Below, one piece after another: positions 1 to 11,194 of a stretch of DNA of 64,000 bases. The notes under the pieces were generated by a model. The model worked only from the letters and a program-made list of their open reading frames with translations. It searched no databases and had not been told where the DNA came from. Within the stretch, counting starts at the first letter, position 1, and every line of letters starts with the position of its first letter. The position numbers and the translations under genes are program-made. The stretch comes from Sporobolomyces roseus (taxonomy: Eukaryota > Basidiomycota > Microbotryomycetes > Sporidiobolales > Sporidiobolaceae). Location: NCBI GenBank assembly GCA_016617785.1, contig JADILM010000005.1:248001-312000 (forward strand), written 5' to 3'.

Positions 1-704
1 GACTTCTCGCTCCCTCGATTTCCCCAAATTCGTCGGCTACTCTCGCAAGGATCGATCTATTCGACCTCGATATCGTTACTTGGAACGTCAAATTGCCAGC
101 CGTTAGGACTCTCACTCTCAACACCATTCGCTTCGTATCGGAAGAAGTAGTAGTCGAGTCGACCAACACTGAAATCGTCTCTCGACAATTCTTCGACTCG
201 TTCACGAATCTCAAAGCGCTCGGTCTCGAAGGTCTCAAGAATCTCTCTGCCTCGGCCTTCACTCGTTTCAAGATGTTCTCCATTACGCATCTATACCTCG
301 GTCCTTGTCTCCCGCGAGAAATCGAACCCGATTGTTGCGCCGACTGTTTCAAACCCGACAATCTCGTCGCCGCTCTCTCCCGATTCTTCCATTGTCAAAT
401 TAGACATCTCATCTTCACCCCCAACCAGCACTCCCCTCCTCTTCTCCAAGCTCTTCTCACGAGCCGCCGAGATCGATCTTACCCGAGTTATCTCAAAATG
501 CTCGAGACCGTTCAGCTTTCCCTTCCTTTCGCATGTCGTAGTCCCCTCGACGGCGGATACGATGAATGGCTACAAGATTACAGGGACGAGATTACGGAGG
601 TCGCAGAAGAGCTCCTCGAAGAGTCAGATTTGGAAAAGGTTGACGTCAAATTTTGGTCTAAGACTGGCCCAATGTTGATAAGCGAATGGGAACCTTTTTG
701 TTGA
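1..704 (+). CDS. F-box/LRR-like paralog family, member 1 (3' part only)
   Basis: This is the C-terminal exon of a gene that begins upstream of the window. It reads open from base 3 to the TGA at 702-704. The protein has leucine-rich stretches such as LKALGLEGLKNLS and ITHLYLGPC, and ends in the family tail VDVKFWSK...EWEPFC. It is very close to member 4 (11195-12587): the segments around IVTWN, FDSF.NLKALGLEGLK and SRFKMFSITHLYLG align almost residue for residue. The N-terminal F-box-like exon lies outside the window. The function is unknown. By analogy with F-box/LRR proteins it could be a substrate adaptor of an SCF ubiquitin ligase, but that is inference. Confidence 0.75.
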   Translation, partial: LLAPSISPNSSATLARIDLFDLDIVTWNVKLPAVRTLTLNTIRFVSEEVVVESTNTEIVSRQFFDSFTNLKALGLEGLKNLSASAFTRFKMFSITHLYLGPCLPREIEPDCCADCFKPDNLVAALSRFFHCQIRHLIFTPNQHSPPLLQALLTSRRDRSYPSYLKMLETVQLSLPFACRSPLDGGYDEWLQDYRDEITEVAEELLEESDLEKVDVKFWSKTGPMLISEWEPFC

Positions 705-932
705 AGTGTCGGAACAAAAACGAATCTATTGTGAAGGCGTTTGAACGTATTTACGAAGCTTGCTCTCTGAAACCGAATTTTATGTCTTTTGAAAATTTTC
801 TTTCTTCTCTTGTCCATTTTGCGAGATGTTTCGTGTGCGTTTGTAACGTGGCTAGTCTCCTCTCCTGATCGAGAAAGCAGAAACGTAGGATCGAATTTGT
901 TCGATAAGTCTTCGCAAAGTTTCATTCCATTC

Positions 933-2302
933 TCAGTGATAACGTGCCTCGTCTGGATCCCATGCTGTGCAGGCCTCCATCTCTCCTTGTCTCCACCATC
1001 TGATCTCGACGCCCTTCAATCCAGCTTCGTCGAGCATAGTCTTGACTCGTTTCTCTTCATCGGCTTTCCCTCTACCCCTTGATCCTACAGACGTCTGAAC
1101 CCCTAGCTCTTCCTCATCTTCGCTGATCGTTGCTTCTGGACAGTACTTCTCAGATTCGTTGGGAGCAGGAGTGGCGATGCGAATCGATTTCAATTTGGCG
1201 AGATAGGGAGGAAACGATCGGTCCTTTCGACTCGAGAGGAGTTCGGCGAGCCTGACGGAGCTCGACTCGACCGGGTCGAGAACGAGGTGTTGAATCTTGG
1301 GACGGAAGTGTCGAGCGAGACAGTCGACGAATTCGACAGGGTCCGTTCCGCTCGAGATCGGTCCATAGGAGCATTTCGATTCGGAGTAGGAGCACTTGCC
1401 GAGGTAGAGGTGACGAAGTGAGAAGATGGGAAGGAAGGCTAGTGCGTCAGAGTTGATCGACTCGAGTCCGTCGAACGCGATCGCCTGTAACTTCGGGAAA
1501 GATTGAAAGAATTGTCGAGCGGTAATGAAAAGGTCATCATCGGTGTCGCTGTCGATACCGAACTCGACGTGAGAAAGGGTAAGAGTCGTCAGGGAAGGGA
1601 TATCGGGAACCCAAGAATCAAGGAAGATTGCGTGAAGATCGAGGCGAACAAGTGTCGACGAGAATGCTTGATCAGGTTCCGGCTCGACGATAAGGCTCGA
1701 AGTACAGTCGCCATAGAGACTGTTGAGATACAACTTCTTCAGATCTATCATGTTCGATCAATCAGCGCTCGGAGCAGAAGAACACACGAGAAGAAGGCTA
1801 CCTCACGAGGAAATCGAAATGCCAGCTCGTAGTATTCTCCTGAATCGTCGTCTGCGAAGCGTAGATCGAGTTGTTGGACCGTACCAAACTGCTTTGCGAC
1901 TCTTTCCAGCTCTTTCTTCCAGCCCTTCTGCCTTGCAGCGTAACTTTTCCCTTCTGGATTATCCAACACGATCTCGAGAACCGCTTCATCGTGACACCAG
2001 CACGAGATACCCTTTCTCCTCTCGATTACGTTGTCAATTCTGTCGTATCTAACGTCTTGGTCCGCCAAGCGAAAGTCGAGGTATGGATAGAGGCCGTAGT
2101 GGTGTCTCGTCCAAGCCGCCCATTGTTTGCTGACGAGCGACAGTGGCGGTAGCAGAGGCAGTTTACAGCGATCATCGGCACCTCCCTGCTTGCGTACGGC
2201 TCGATAGAAATGAGAGAGGACAAGTTTCTGGAGAGCGAGAGGCAGGCGTGGTGCAAGAGACGTTGCGGGTGACTGTAGGGTGGCCCTATCTATACAAGAC
2301 AT
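933..2302 (-). CDS. F-box/LRR-like paralog family, member 2
   Basis: A two-exon gene, exon 1 2302-1807 and exon 2 1744-933, encoding about 435 residues. The 62-nt intron (1745-1806) starts gtgagg and ends tgatag, and splits the codon after FRFP in phase 1. Exon 1 carries an F-box-like segment (LPLALQKLVLSHFY, then LPPLSLVSKQWAAW) and the family motif LDLRFADDDSGEYY just before the splice. Exon 2 has leucine-rich strands (LVRLDLHAIFLDSW, LTTLTLSHVEFG, LRHLYLGKCSY) and the family tail VEIRWWR. It lies tail-to-tail with member 1, 228 nt apart. The function is unknown; a role as SCF adaptor is inferred only from the fold-like pattern. Confidence 0.8.
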
Positions 2303-2894
2303 GACTCAGAAGAGTGAGCGAGTACCGTAAGGCGAGCGAGGTGAGAAGTCGAAGAGAAAGAGCAGCGAGATTCGCAAAGGACAGCTCTTCAACTCGCTTT
2401 GCGAAGCCGCGCGAAACAGACGCTGCTCCATCTATAGCGCGAAGCACACGGAGCAGGGGAATCCGCAAAGAATTGACTTAAGCGTTGCGAAAGAAACGCG
2501 AGATTGAACTTTTCGCAAGACCGGCAAAGCAGTCGGTCGACGACGGGGAACACGGGAGCTCTCGACAAAGTAGCACAGGCTGAAGACGGAAGGTGACATG
2601 AGAAGATCAGGGTTGGGTATAGATACTGCAGGACACAAAGGAGAGAGAGAGGGAAAGCACTACTCAAAGAACGTGAATGCGAGGAGCCAAAAAGAGGATG
2701 AGGGTTACTGCAAGACCAGTGCATGATCAAGGAGCGAAGGGAAGAGGTAGTCATGATCATTAAGCGGAGAATGTGGAGGAGGGAGGGGAAGGAGAACGCG
2801 AAGGGAAACGTAGGAAAAAGGATATAGTAGAGTGTACTTTCGTTGTTTTATTCGACAGGTTATAAGCATTCGTCGATCAATGTAGTGAGTAAGT
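2303..2894. other. Intergenic, no gene recognised
   Basis: This holds the upstream region of member 2 and the 3' flank of RSR1. Short open frames on the minus strand have no family resemblance and no convincing start context. I see nothing functional beyond a presumed promoter. Confidence 0.5.
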
Positions 2895-4040
2895 CTAGAT
2901 GATGGTACATTTCCGTTGTTTCTTTTGCTTCTTCACTTTCCCACCATTCGCTCCGTTTGAACCTTGCAGATTTGAAGAGTTGTTCGAATTTGGATTTTGA
3001 CCTCGAACTATCCCCACTCACTTCAAATCAGCAACTTACCTCCCCTCGGAAGAGAAGAGAGATAGAACGTACTCAGTCTAACAGCCGTATGGTAAGCCTT
3101 CTCCAATCCTTCCCTAGTTTTCGCACTAGTCTCGACAAAAGCGCATCCCAACCTCTTTGCCAATTCCTCTCCTTCCCGAGTATCAACCTCTCGCTCATTA
3201 ATCCGGTCCAACTTGTTGCCTACCAGGACTATTGGAACGCGGTCGGAATCTTTCACTCGAGTGATTTGTTGAATGAATTCGTGAATTCGGAGGAAGGAGG
3301 AACGGGATGTTGTCGAGTAGACTACTAGGAATCCATCACCTTCGCTATACCGACGAGAGAGCGGGTTTTTGCGTCAGTTTAGAATCGTTAGCAGTGAAAG
3401 AAGGAGAAAAGCCCGAACCGAATCCATTGACTTCGTAATGAAGTGTAATCCTCTATTGATGCCAGAAACCGCACATCACCATCATCCATTCGTCAATACC
3501 TGTCTCCTAGGATAGTAGCGTGAGAGAGTGAGAATGCTTACCTTGACCTGCAGTATCGAGAATCTCTAATAAATAAGGCTCATCATCGATAATCGCGTGT
3601 TTCCGATATGAATCCTCTGTTGTACGTTTCAACCGTCGTCAGTCATATAGAAGAGTAAGGGCGGGAATAAGAGGTTTGAAGGAAGGGAAACTCACCAATT
3701 GTTGGATCATAAGTCTGTTTTTGAACGATTCGAGAATACGAAGACAGACATCGAAGAAGCAAGCTCGTCAGTACGCTTCACTCCGAGAAAGCAGCGAGAG
3801 GACATACCTCTAAAACATATTCATCCAAATTTCAAAGATCGCACCCCCGCAAAACCCACCGAACAAACACACAAACACACCCACGCACGACTCGATCAGC
3901 TACATGGTACATAACAGAGGAATGAGAGGAAAGGGAGAGAGCGCGTTACCGATGAAATGATTTAAACATAATCTGATTGTTAAAGCGGTTTTACCCACTC
4001 CACCATCTCCCAACACTACCAATTTGACACTTGTGACCAT
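2895..4040 (-). CDS. RSR1: Ras-family GTPase Rsr1/Bud1 (Rap1-like)
   Basis: A small GTPase read from the ATG at 4040 ([20 protein letters not shown]). The P-loop GDGGVGKT, switch I TYDPTIEDSYRK, switch II DTAGQ, guanine-binding NKLD and ETSAK motifs are all present. The C-terminus is a polybasic KKQKKQRK followed by CTII and a stop at 2895-2897. This CAAX box (geranylgeranyl type) closely matches yeast Rsr1, which ends CTIL, and favours RSR1 over RAS. In yeasts Rsr1 works at the plasma membrane in bud-site selection and polarity upstream of Cdc42. The gene has many introns. Between exon 1, ending at 3950 (ATC G), and the exon starting at 3714 (ACT TAT GAT), one Glu codon needs two extra bases. 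These are supplied only by a 2-nt micro-exon AG at 3808-3809 flanked by ttttag and gtatgt. Confidence 0.9.
3808..3809 (-). other. RSR1: Predicted 2-nt micro-exon of RSR1
   Basis: On the minus strand the sequence reads tgttttag, AG, gtatgt. Joining G (3950), AG and ACT (from 3714) restores Ile-Glu-Thr-Tyr-Asp-Pro with the exact spacing seen in Rsr1, Rap and Ras. Skipping it gives an immediate TGA. Confidence 0.6.
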
Positions 4041-4523
4041 GTTCTCAACTCCCAAACACTATCCTTGAATATGGTGAGAGACGCGTGAGAGGAGGAAGAG
4101 AGCGAGGGAAGAGGTTGAAAGGGGGGGAAGGAGATGAGATGAAGAGGGAACTTGGCGTAAAGGTGAGTAACTGAGAGACTAGCGGAGATGCGTGATTAAT
4201 TTAGCCAGGTTGTGTTTGACTGATTGACGTGGACTGGGAGAGCAAAGTTGAATGAACTGAAGGGGAAGAGAGAAAGAGGGCGGAAAAAGGGGCAAGATCG
4301 ACTACGCCAAACAAAAAACCACAAACACTTGAAAAAGACTCTGTTCCGTTCCGAAGAGAGGTCGCCGGAAATCAGGTTGAGCAACCGGAGAGAAGGAAGA
4401 AGAAAAAGAAAACAGAGGGTTCGATAGATTCCTTCTTCTTTCGCACTGATCCCTCTTCGAAGCTAATCTGAATGATACCACGAGGTAGCACAGTACAGTA
4501 AGCTAGATTTGCATCGACGACGA
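4041..4523. other. Intergenic: RSR1 upstream and SEH1 downstream region
   Basis: About 480 nt between two minus-strand genes. It is purine-rich on the plus strand near 4080-4140 (a pyrimidine-rich promoter tract on the RSR1 strand). No further gene is supported. Confidence 0.5.
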
Positions 4524-6175
4524 CTAGCGATCTACGTTCATTCCATCATTCCCTCTTCCTCCACCCAAAGATTGCGAAGGAGTTTCAGTCGACAAACTCG
4601 TAATCTGTCTCCACTGACCCGTATACGTCGCTAATATACGCTCCGTCTCTCTCCTGGATCAGCCTCTATACCCACACAAAAATAAGAGAGAGAAGGAACG
4701 TACATTTCCATAGCCTAACTTTACCATCCTCTCCCCCAGACGTACTCAACACAGTACCCGTAACGTTCCACTCTACTTTCGTAGCACCAATAGCACCCGC
4801 TCCTCCTCCCCCTAGAGCATTCTGTTGATTCGCTCCACTACTATTCGGTGTACTACTACCCCCTCCTCCTCCTCCTCCATTCAAAATACTCCCATTCGCA
4901 CTACCTCCTCCTCCCACCGGTTTCTTACTACTCTCATCCAATTCTACATCGAGTTGAGCAGTCCATTCTCCATCTCCCAACGAGTTGAGACCTCCCGAAG
5001 TCGATTGTAAAGAGGGTGGGAAAATCTTGTAAACTCTCACTTTTGAATCTTTTGAACCGGACGCCAAGAGTTGATAAGATCTACCTGAAGGGGGTGCCCA
5101 GTTCAAAGAACAGGTTGGAGCGAGGTGAGGGAGCTCGGAGGAGGAGGCGGAGGGGGAGGAAGAAGAGAGAGTTTGTCGAGTTGGGTACAAAGTGAGGAAA
5201 TTTGACCAGGTGGCGTGAGAGGGGAGGTGGAAGAGCTGTAAGATCACACTCTCTACACAATCAGTTCGGTGGGCAAGGAAGACTGTGAAAAGAAGGCAGA
5301 GCTCACTCGAATGATTCCGTTTGTACCGGATGAAACTGCCAACCTTTCACCCCACCAATGTTCCCTACACCAACTCAAACTCCAACCTCCATCACTCTCT
5401 ACCGTACCACCACCACTGTTACCTCCCTTGAACTGTTGTCTCCCCCCAGTTCCATCGATCGAACTTGAACCACTAGCACTTTGATTTTGATTATTACTCG
5501 AACCTTGACTCGTACTAGCTCCTCCTTCCCCATTCGTATTCGAAGAGAACCCACTCGAGTTGGTATTGTTGTTCGTAGGTAAGTTATTGAGATCGATTTC
5601 TTCCAATAAAGACCAATCTTGAGATTTAACCGGATCCAAACACTCCCAAATCCTCAACCTCGAATCACTTGAAACTCCCGCCAATTTCAATCCAAACTCA
5701 CTAGGAGCGAATCCCAAACTCCTGATTGTCCCCCTAGGTTCCGTCATAGTCGCAACATTGATCCAATTCGTTGGTATTGATCCTTTCGTTGAATGTGGAT
5801 TTCCTTTTTGTTTTGATTTGTGAGATTCAGAAGAGGAAGAAGGATGCCTCCAAATCTTGATAGTACCATCTACACCTCCCGACGCGAGGATCAAACCCAA
5901 TTGAGAGGGACTCCAAGCGAGGGTTAAGACGGGTCCATCATGCGCTTTGAACAAGACTGGAGAGTGGTCGTAGGTCGAGGGAGAGTGTGGGGAACGTTGA
6001 ACAATACGGATTTGGGAATCGAGGGAAGACGATGCGAGGTGAGTTGATTGAGGGGAGAATTGGAGTGAAGTCAACAAGTCAGAGTGAGGGGAAGGTAATG
6101 CTAGAGTTTGAGTAGCTGCCTACTCTCTAAAGTGTTAGCTAGGAGTGAATGGGAGAGTGGAGCTGAACTGACCAT
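4524..6175 (-). CDS. SEH1: Nucleoporin SEH1, WD40 repeat protein
   Basis: A WD40 protein with the Seh1 order of motifs: LTSLQFSP, LASSSLDSQIRI, FKAHDGPVLTLAWSP, LILASGGVDGTIKIW, WINVATMTEPRGTIRSLGFA, LRIWECLDP, DWSLLEEIDL, LLASGSKDSKVRVYK, KVEWNVTGTVLSTSG, DGKVRLWK and finally GQWRQITSL. Seh1 belongs to the Y-complex (Nup84/Nup107) of the nuclear pore and to the SEA/GATOR2 complex. The start ATG (6175) is followed at once by a GT donor, so the first coding exon is just the ATG. Splicing to GCAGCTACTCAAACT gives M-AATQTLALP. The last exon ends at 4524 after DGMNVDR. Low-complexity Ser/Gly/Asn insertions near 4830-4900 and 5420-5560 make it longer than yeast Seh1. Confidence 0.88.
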
Positions 6176-6323
6176 CTTGATTGGGGTCAGAGAAAGGAGA
6201 GAAAGGAAAGTGATGATGAAACTGCGAAATCATCTCTCTCTCTCTCTCCTTCCTCTCACTTGCCATTTATAACTATCCATTCCTGTACTACCTTCTGTAC
6301 CTCTCTATCCTTGCCCCCACTTC

Positions 6324-6343
6324 CTCTCTCTCTCTCTCTCTCT
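6324..6343. repeat. CT microsatellite
   Basis: An uninterrupted CT run upstream of the SYLF-SH3 gene, with a second shorter one near 6234-6249. The two form a pyrimidine-rich promoter tract between divergent SEH1 and the downstream gene. Confidence 0.8.
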
Positions 6344-6439
6344 GACTTCTTCCCCTCATCATTCAAACCTCGGCTTGATTCCGATCTCACCATCTCATCT
6401 CTCCTCTACCCTCCCCCTCAAGCTCCCAATAGATCCAAA

Positions 6440-8995
6440 ATGTCACGTAACAATCCACTCCCCGTATCACTCCAACAAGAATGTCGTAAAGCTTGTAAAA
6501 TCTTCTCTTCTTTCGTTGACCGTACGTTCCTCTCCCTTCCTTGCTCTCTCTCCCCCCAAAACTGACTACTCCTCGTGTTGGAGTGAAATTGTAGCTGTTC
6601 AAGGATTGGATCATATTATACCCCCTTCAATCTTGAGGAAAGCCAAAGGGTTCGCATTCATTACGATCGTGAAAGCTGGATTCGTTTTCAGTGCGAGAGC
6701 TGGAACGGGAGTAGTCATTGCTAGATTGAAAGATGGAACTTGGAGTGCACCTAGTGCGATTGGAACTGCTGGTGTAGGAGCAGGGTTTCAAATGGGTGCA
6801 GGTAAACAATCACTCTCTCAACTGTCAAATGAGGGGAGGTAAACTGATTTGTGTGTGTGTGTGTGTGTGAGGGGAGAATAGAGATTACAGAGTTTATGAT
6901 TATATTGAATTCGAGTGCTGCGGTAAAATCATTCATGGCTAAAGGTTCTCTCACTCTGTAAGCGTTGTTTCTCAACGAAAACACTTCAGGAAGAGGGTTT
7001 CGAGGTTTCGCTGACTCGCTCTATGTTTGTGAACTCCTTCAGAGGTGGGAACATGTCAGTTTCAGCAGGACCATTAGGACGTAACCTAGAAGGAACGGGT
7101 ACACTCTCTGCGAAAGGAGGAGTTTCAGCCATGTATTCCTATTCCCGTTCAAAAGGTTTATTCGGAGGAGCTTCGATCGAAGGATCCATCATAGTCGAAC
7201 GATCCGATGCGAATTCGAAAGCGTATGGACAAAACGTCACGGCGAAACAATTGTTGAGTGGTGCGATCGATATGCCGGGATGGGCATTCGAATTGGGGGA
7301 TACGATCAAAAGGAGGAGTGGGAAAGATAATAGGATTCCTGGGTGGATCGAGGATGGTGAAGAAGATAGAGATAGAGGGAGAGATAGAGAGTACGATTCG
7401 GATGAGGATGGGGAGGAGAGGGAGGTACATGGGAGTGATGGATTGACTCCGAGAGAGTATGGAGAGAGAGGTTATTCGTTTGGAAGTCAATACGCTCAAG
7501 GTGGGAGTCACCTCGCCAAAGAAGACTCCTACTCTGGATCGAAGGAGAGGAGTTCGAGCCCGAGTGCTACGAGGGAGAGGAGTGGATCAACAGGAGGGAA
7601 ATTCAGTGGAATGTTAGGAAGTATCGGAAGGAGTAGGAGTGGGAGTGGTGCTTCTGCCATTCGGATGAGTAAGAAGGATAGTAACAATGGGATTTCACAT
7701 GGGGATAGGGGAGAGAGGAATGGAACTTCGAGACAAGGAGGTCCCGTCAGTGGCGAAGATTACAATTTCGGAACTAAATTCGAATCGACTTACGAATCGG
7801 AACAAGCTTCAAAATACACTTCATCGACTTCATCACCTCTCAGATCACCTCCCCTAACGAAGAAGGATTTCTCTCTCATCGACGCGGAAGATCCGTTCGC
7901 AGAAGGAAACGCTCCTCCGATTATGCCCTCGACTCCTTCAGATCCTCCTCAAACCAAGAGACCAGGAATGTTCAGTAGGAACAGTTCGTCAAAATTGACC
8001 AAGAGTAGGAGTGGGAGTGGAAATGGGAACGCTTTGAGGGAGAGAGTGGGTCAAATGAATTGGGATACTTTCGGTGGTGGAGGAGGAACTCAGAACTCGA
8101 ACCACGACAACTTTGACAACAACGATGATCCTTCTCGAGCTTCCTTCGATTCTCTCGACGACGACCGACCCAATGACGACGATCCTTACACCCGAAAACG
8201 AGCTTCAACATTACAAGGAACGACTCACTCGTCCGACTTGTCTTCCTACTCTCGACCTCCCCTATCCTCGTCGAAATCCGGTTCAGGTCGTACCAGATCC
8301 TTCACCTCTCCCTTCGGAGGTGCCTCGTCCCCTTCCCTCTTCTCAAAGAAAAAGAAACCTGAACAAACGGCCTACAACGATCCAATGCGAGAAATGAGAG
8401 GAGGTACCGATTTGTACCCGATCAGGTCAAACGATAGTTTCGGTCAATTGAACTCGGATAGTGAGTTCAATGATCCGGATTATACCGAGAGGAAAGAAGG
8501 AGGAACGGGAAGGAAGAGAGGTGATTCGAATTCAGGTCAAGCTCAAGTCAGACCTAGTCAATCAAGATCAAACTCGGGAAGAGGAGATGCGTTCGATTTC
8601 AGGCAGGTTGGAGAAGATCTCGACGAGTCTACGAACGGAGGGAACAGGAGTAGGAGCGGTACGGTGACTTCGAGTGGAGGAGGCGGTGGAAGAAGTAGGA
8701 GTGGAACGGTAACTGGTGCGACATCGACTAAAGGAGGAATTGGAACTGCTACAGCTAAATACGATTTCAGAGGAGTCGAGGTACGTCTCTCCTTCTTGTC
8801 TCTCATCCTCTTTGACTTGATCAGTCATTGATGAAGGCATCTTGGATGATTCTACAGGCTACGGATCTACCTTTCAACAAGAACGACGTTTTGACGATTC
8901 TCAACAAGGATGACGAGGAATGGTGGAAAGCTAGGTTCAAGTTGAAGGAGGGAATGATTCCGAGGAATTACGTTCATGAGATCGAATGGTTCTAG
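6440..8995 (+). CDS. SYLF (Ysc84/SH3YL1) and SH3 domain protein, Lsb3-like
   Basis: The N-terminal SYLF domain starts MSRNNPLPVSLQQECRKACK and includes LDHIIPPSILRKAKGFAFIT, GVVIARLKDGTWSAPSAIG and, after several short introns, FMIILNSSAAVKSFMAKGS, GPLGRNLEGTG and YSYSRSKGLFGGASIEG. A long Ser/Arg/Gly-rich disordered linker (about 7300-8750) follows. The C-terminal SH3 domain begins ATAKYDFRG, runs through DVLTILNKDDEEWWKAR and ends MIPRNYVHEIEWF at the stop 8993-8995. Ysc84/Lsb3 proteins bind phosphoinositides and actin through SYLF and act at cortical actin patches in endocytosis. The linker, about 450 residues, is far longer than in yeast. A GT microsatellite sits in an intron at 6851-6869. 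Confidence 0.9.
6851..6869. repeat. GT microsatellite in an intron
   Basis: A run of about nine GT dinucleotides inside an intron of the SYLF-SH3 gene. Confidence 0.85.
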
Positions 8996-9488
8996 AATGG
9001 AAGAGGAAGTAGGGAGCGAAAATGAGGTCGTCGGAGGCGAGGGGAAAGCGGGAGGAAAGAGTTGTTTGAGAGATGCTGCGAATCAGGCGGGAGGAAAGAA
9101 AGGATGGAAAGGATATGATGCATCCAAATAGTATAACGCTGTTCACGACTGTACTTTTGAAAACTTGTAGCTCTAGCAAAAACGTACTCTCGAAAGTCAA
9201 ATGTCGCGAAATGAAACTCCGTAGTAACAAAGTGGGTGTCGTCTTTCTGCGCTTGTTACTTCCGATTGCTCATGATGTGCTATCTGACAATGACAGCCAA
9301 AGGTCGAAAAGAGGTTGTTGAGAGAGTGAAAGTTCCTGTTCTTCTCTCTCCTCTTCTCACCTCACACTCGTATCTCGAGTTTTCGACCTACGATACTCCT
9401 TCGAGCGCAACGAACAATACTCAAGAGTATCCTCCGACAGTTCAGTACGCTCCGCGCTTCCTCGTTGGACTAGAACATCGATTTCAAG
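8996..9488. other. Intergenic, no gene recognised
   Basis: This is the 3' flank of the SYLF-SH3 gene and upstream region of family member 3. Open frames here (up to 107 residues) are low in complexity and unlike the neighbours. Confidence 0.5.
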
Positions 9489-10897
9489 ATGTGGTACTTC
9501 TCGTGGTTACTCAACGCTCTATTCGTCTCGATCTACACCTTCAACCCCGAGGAACCTGAAGTATTGCTCTATCTCACTGTCCTCCTCCTCTACGCGCTCA
9601 CTCGAGGCTGTGGCGGTCTCTTCGGATGGAACCTCGCAAGAGCTTATCGACAAATCGTCGAAGTGGAAGATCAGCCACGCAAGTACTCGCCGACCTGCCG
9701 ATTACCAACGGAAGTCATGTATCGGATACTATGTCACTCGCTCGAATCGATCAGGACTTCTGGAGGAGCGGATGTTCGAAGCAAGGCAAAGGCTTGCATG
9801 ATCCTGTCAGTGACGACGAGGCAATGGGACTGGCTGGCCGAGCGTGAGAAGCGCCGATGGCCCATGTTCAGCTTGGAGGTGAGACGAGGGTACAAATTAC
9901 CTGGACTCGACTCGATTCGACGTCGATATCATGAGAAACTCGGTGAAGCCCTCGAAGAGCGCTGTCAACACTGTGGATTAGGTGGTCTCGCGATCTCGCT
10001 CAACGATCACAGCCGTATGCGTGAGGAGGCGGTTGAGGAATGGACACACATTCTCACTTGGCTCATTCGAGGTTTCAAATCGGCACAGCAATTGCAGTTG
10101 CTTCTGCAGGACGGCAGCGAATCAGCTGCGATGGCAGTCGATGCAGCTTTACCCGGATTCCCTGGTGCGTTCTCCTTCGCTTCTCGTTCGCGCGGCACTT
10201 TCGAGCTGCTGACTTTGGCTTTCTTGCAGACCTCGAGAAACTTTTCGTCCTCGGATCAGGCAGGATACAGCGAGGACGCGTCTGTCTCGAGAGAGCTTAC
10301 ACGCCCGCCTGTCTTCGTCGTATCGATCTCAAATTCGTCAATATCGTCTGCTGGCCTTCATCACTTCCGACAGTTCAGATTCTCACTCTCGATGAGGTCT
10401 CGTTCGACCCCGAGGAGGATCTCGATATCTGCAAAGACTTCTTCTCTTCACTTCTTGGTCTCGAATCGTTAGGACTGAACGGCATCGACCGACTCAATCC
10501 GTCTTCACTCGCCCAACTCAAAACTATCGGCTCGATCACTCGGCTCTACCTCGGACCGAAATGTTTCCTTCGTGAAGATGCGCAACCGAGATCTCAACTG
10601 CTCGAATCCCTCACACGCTATTTCAGACCCAAAATCAAGCATCTTGTCCTCCCTTCGAAGCTTTCAAGCCTCTCATTAGTCGCTGCCCTCCTCAACACTC
10701 GATCCGGTAATCATCATCCCCTCTACCTCTCTCGCCTCTGGACGATCACGGTCTCTGTCGATAGGAAGCTAGAACACCTGCAAGTCCAGCTCGAGGCGAG
10801 AATTCTCGAAATGCTCAAACAGAAAGGGATTGACAATGTGGCATTGAAGCGATGGATGCCATGGGAGAGCGATAGCTTGGTGAGCTGGGAACCCTGA
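9489..10897 (+). CDS. F-box/LRR-like paralog family, member 3, with hydrophobic N-terminus
   Basis: Two exons, 9489-10164 and 10230-10897, total 1344 nt (447 residues). The 65-nt intron starts gtgcgt and ends ttgcag, in phase 1 right after GFP, as in the other members. Exon 1 has the F-box-like region RLPTEVMYRILCHSLE, then MILSVTTRQWDWLAERE. Exon 2 has LRRIDLKFVNIV, VQILTLDEVSFD, LESLGLNGIDRLNPSSL, ITRLYLGPK and the tail VALKRWMPW...SWEP. Unlike its relatives it begins with about 40 residues that look like two membrane segments (MWYFSWLLNALFVSIYTF and VLLYLTVLLLYAL), so it may be membrane-anchored. A downstream start is possible because the first ATG was chosen only on frame. Confidence 0.72.
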
Positions 10898-11194
10898 GTA
10901 CGAGACTAGGCAGAACTCTTTTCCTTAAGTCTAGATTTGAGGCTTGACTTCTTTTGTTGAGAACGAGGGAAACCTTTTGAATAGTGTGATGTGGGAGTGA
11001 ACGAAATCTGCACCTTTTGCCGCGCGTTCTGAACCAGAGAGAGAGTAGATTATGTTCCATCCCGACAGTGCAAGTCTGCCAAATGCAGCGAGAGGAAAGT
11101 AAAGCTCGACAAGACAAAAAAATACATTCTCAGACAGTAAGTGTCGTTCACTCATTCAAGTCTGCTCCAAGTCCCTCGTTTCCGCTACAATCGT

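Noticed and set aside
1503..1832. Plus-strand open frame opposite member 2
   Set aside because: It is an antisense shadow of a gene whose model agrees with its paralogs.
4224..4427. Lys/Arg-rich open frame in the RSR1-SEH1 gap
   Set aside because: Purine-rich tracts give such frames by chance. No start context or conservation is visible.
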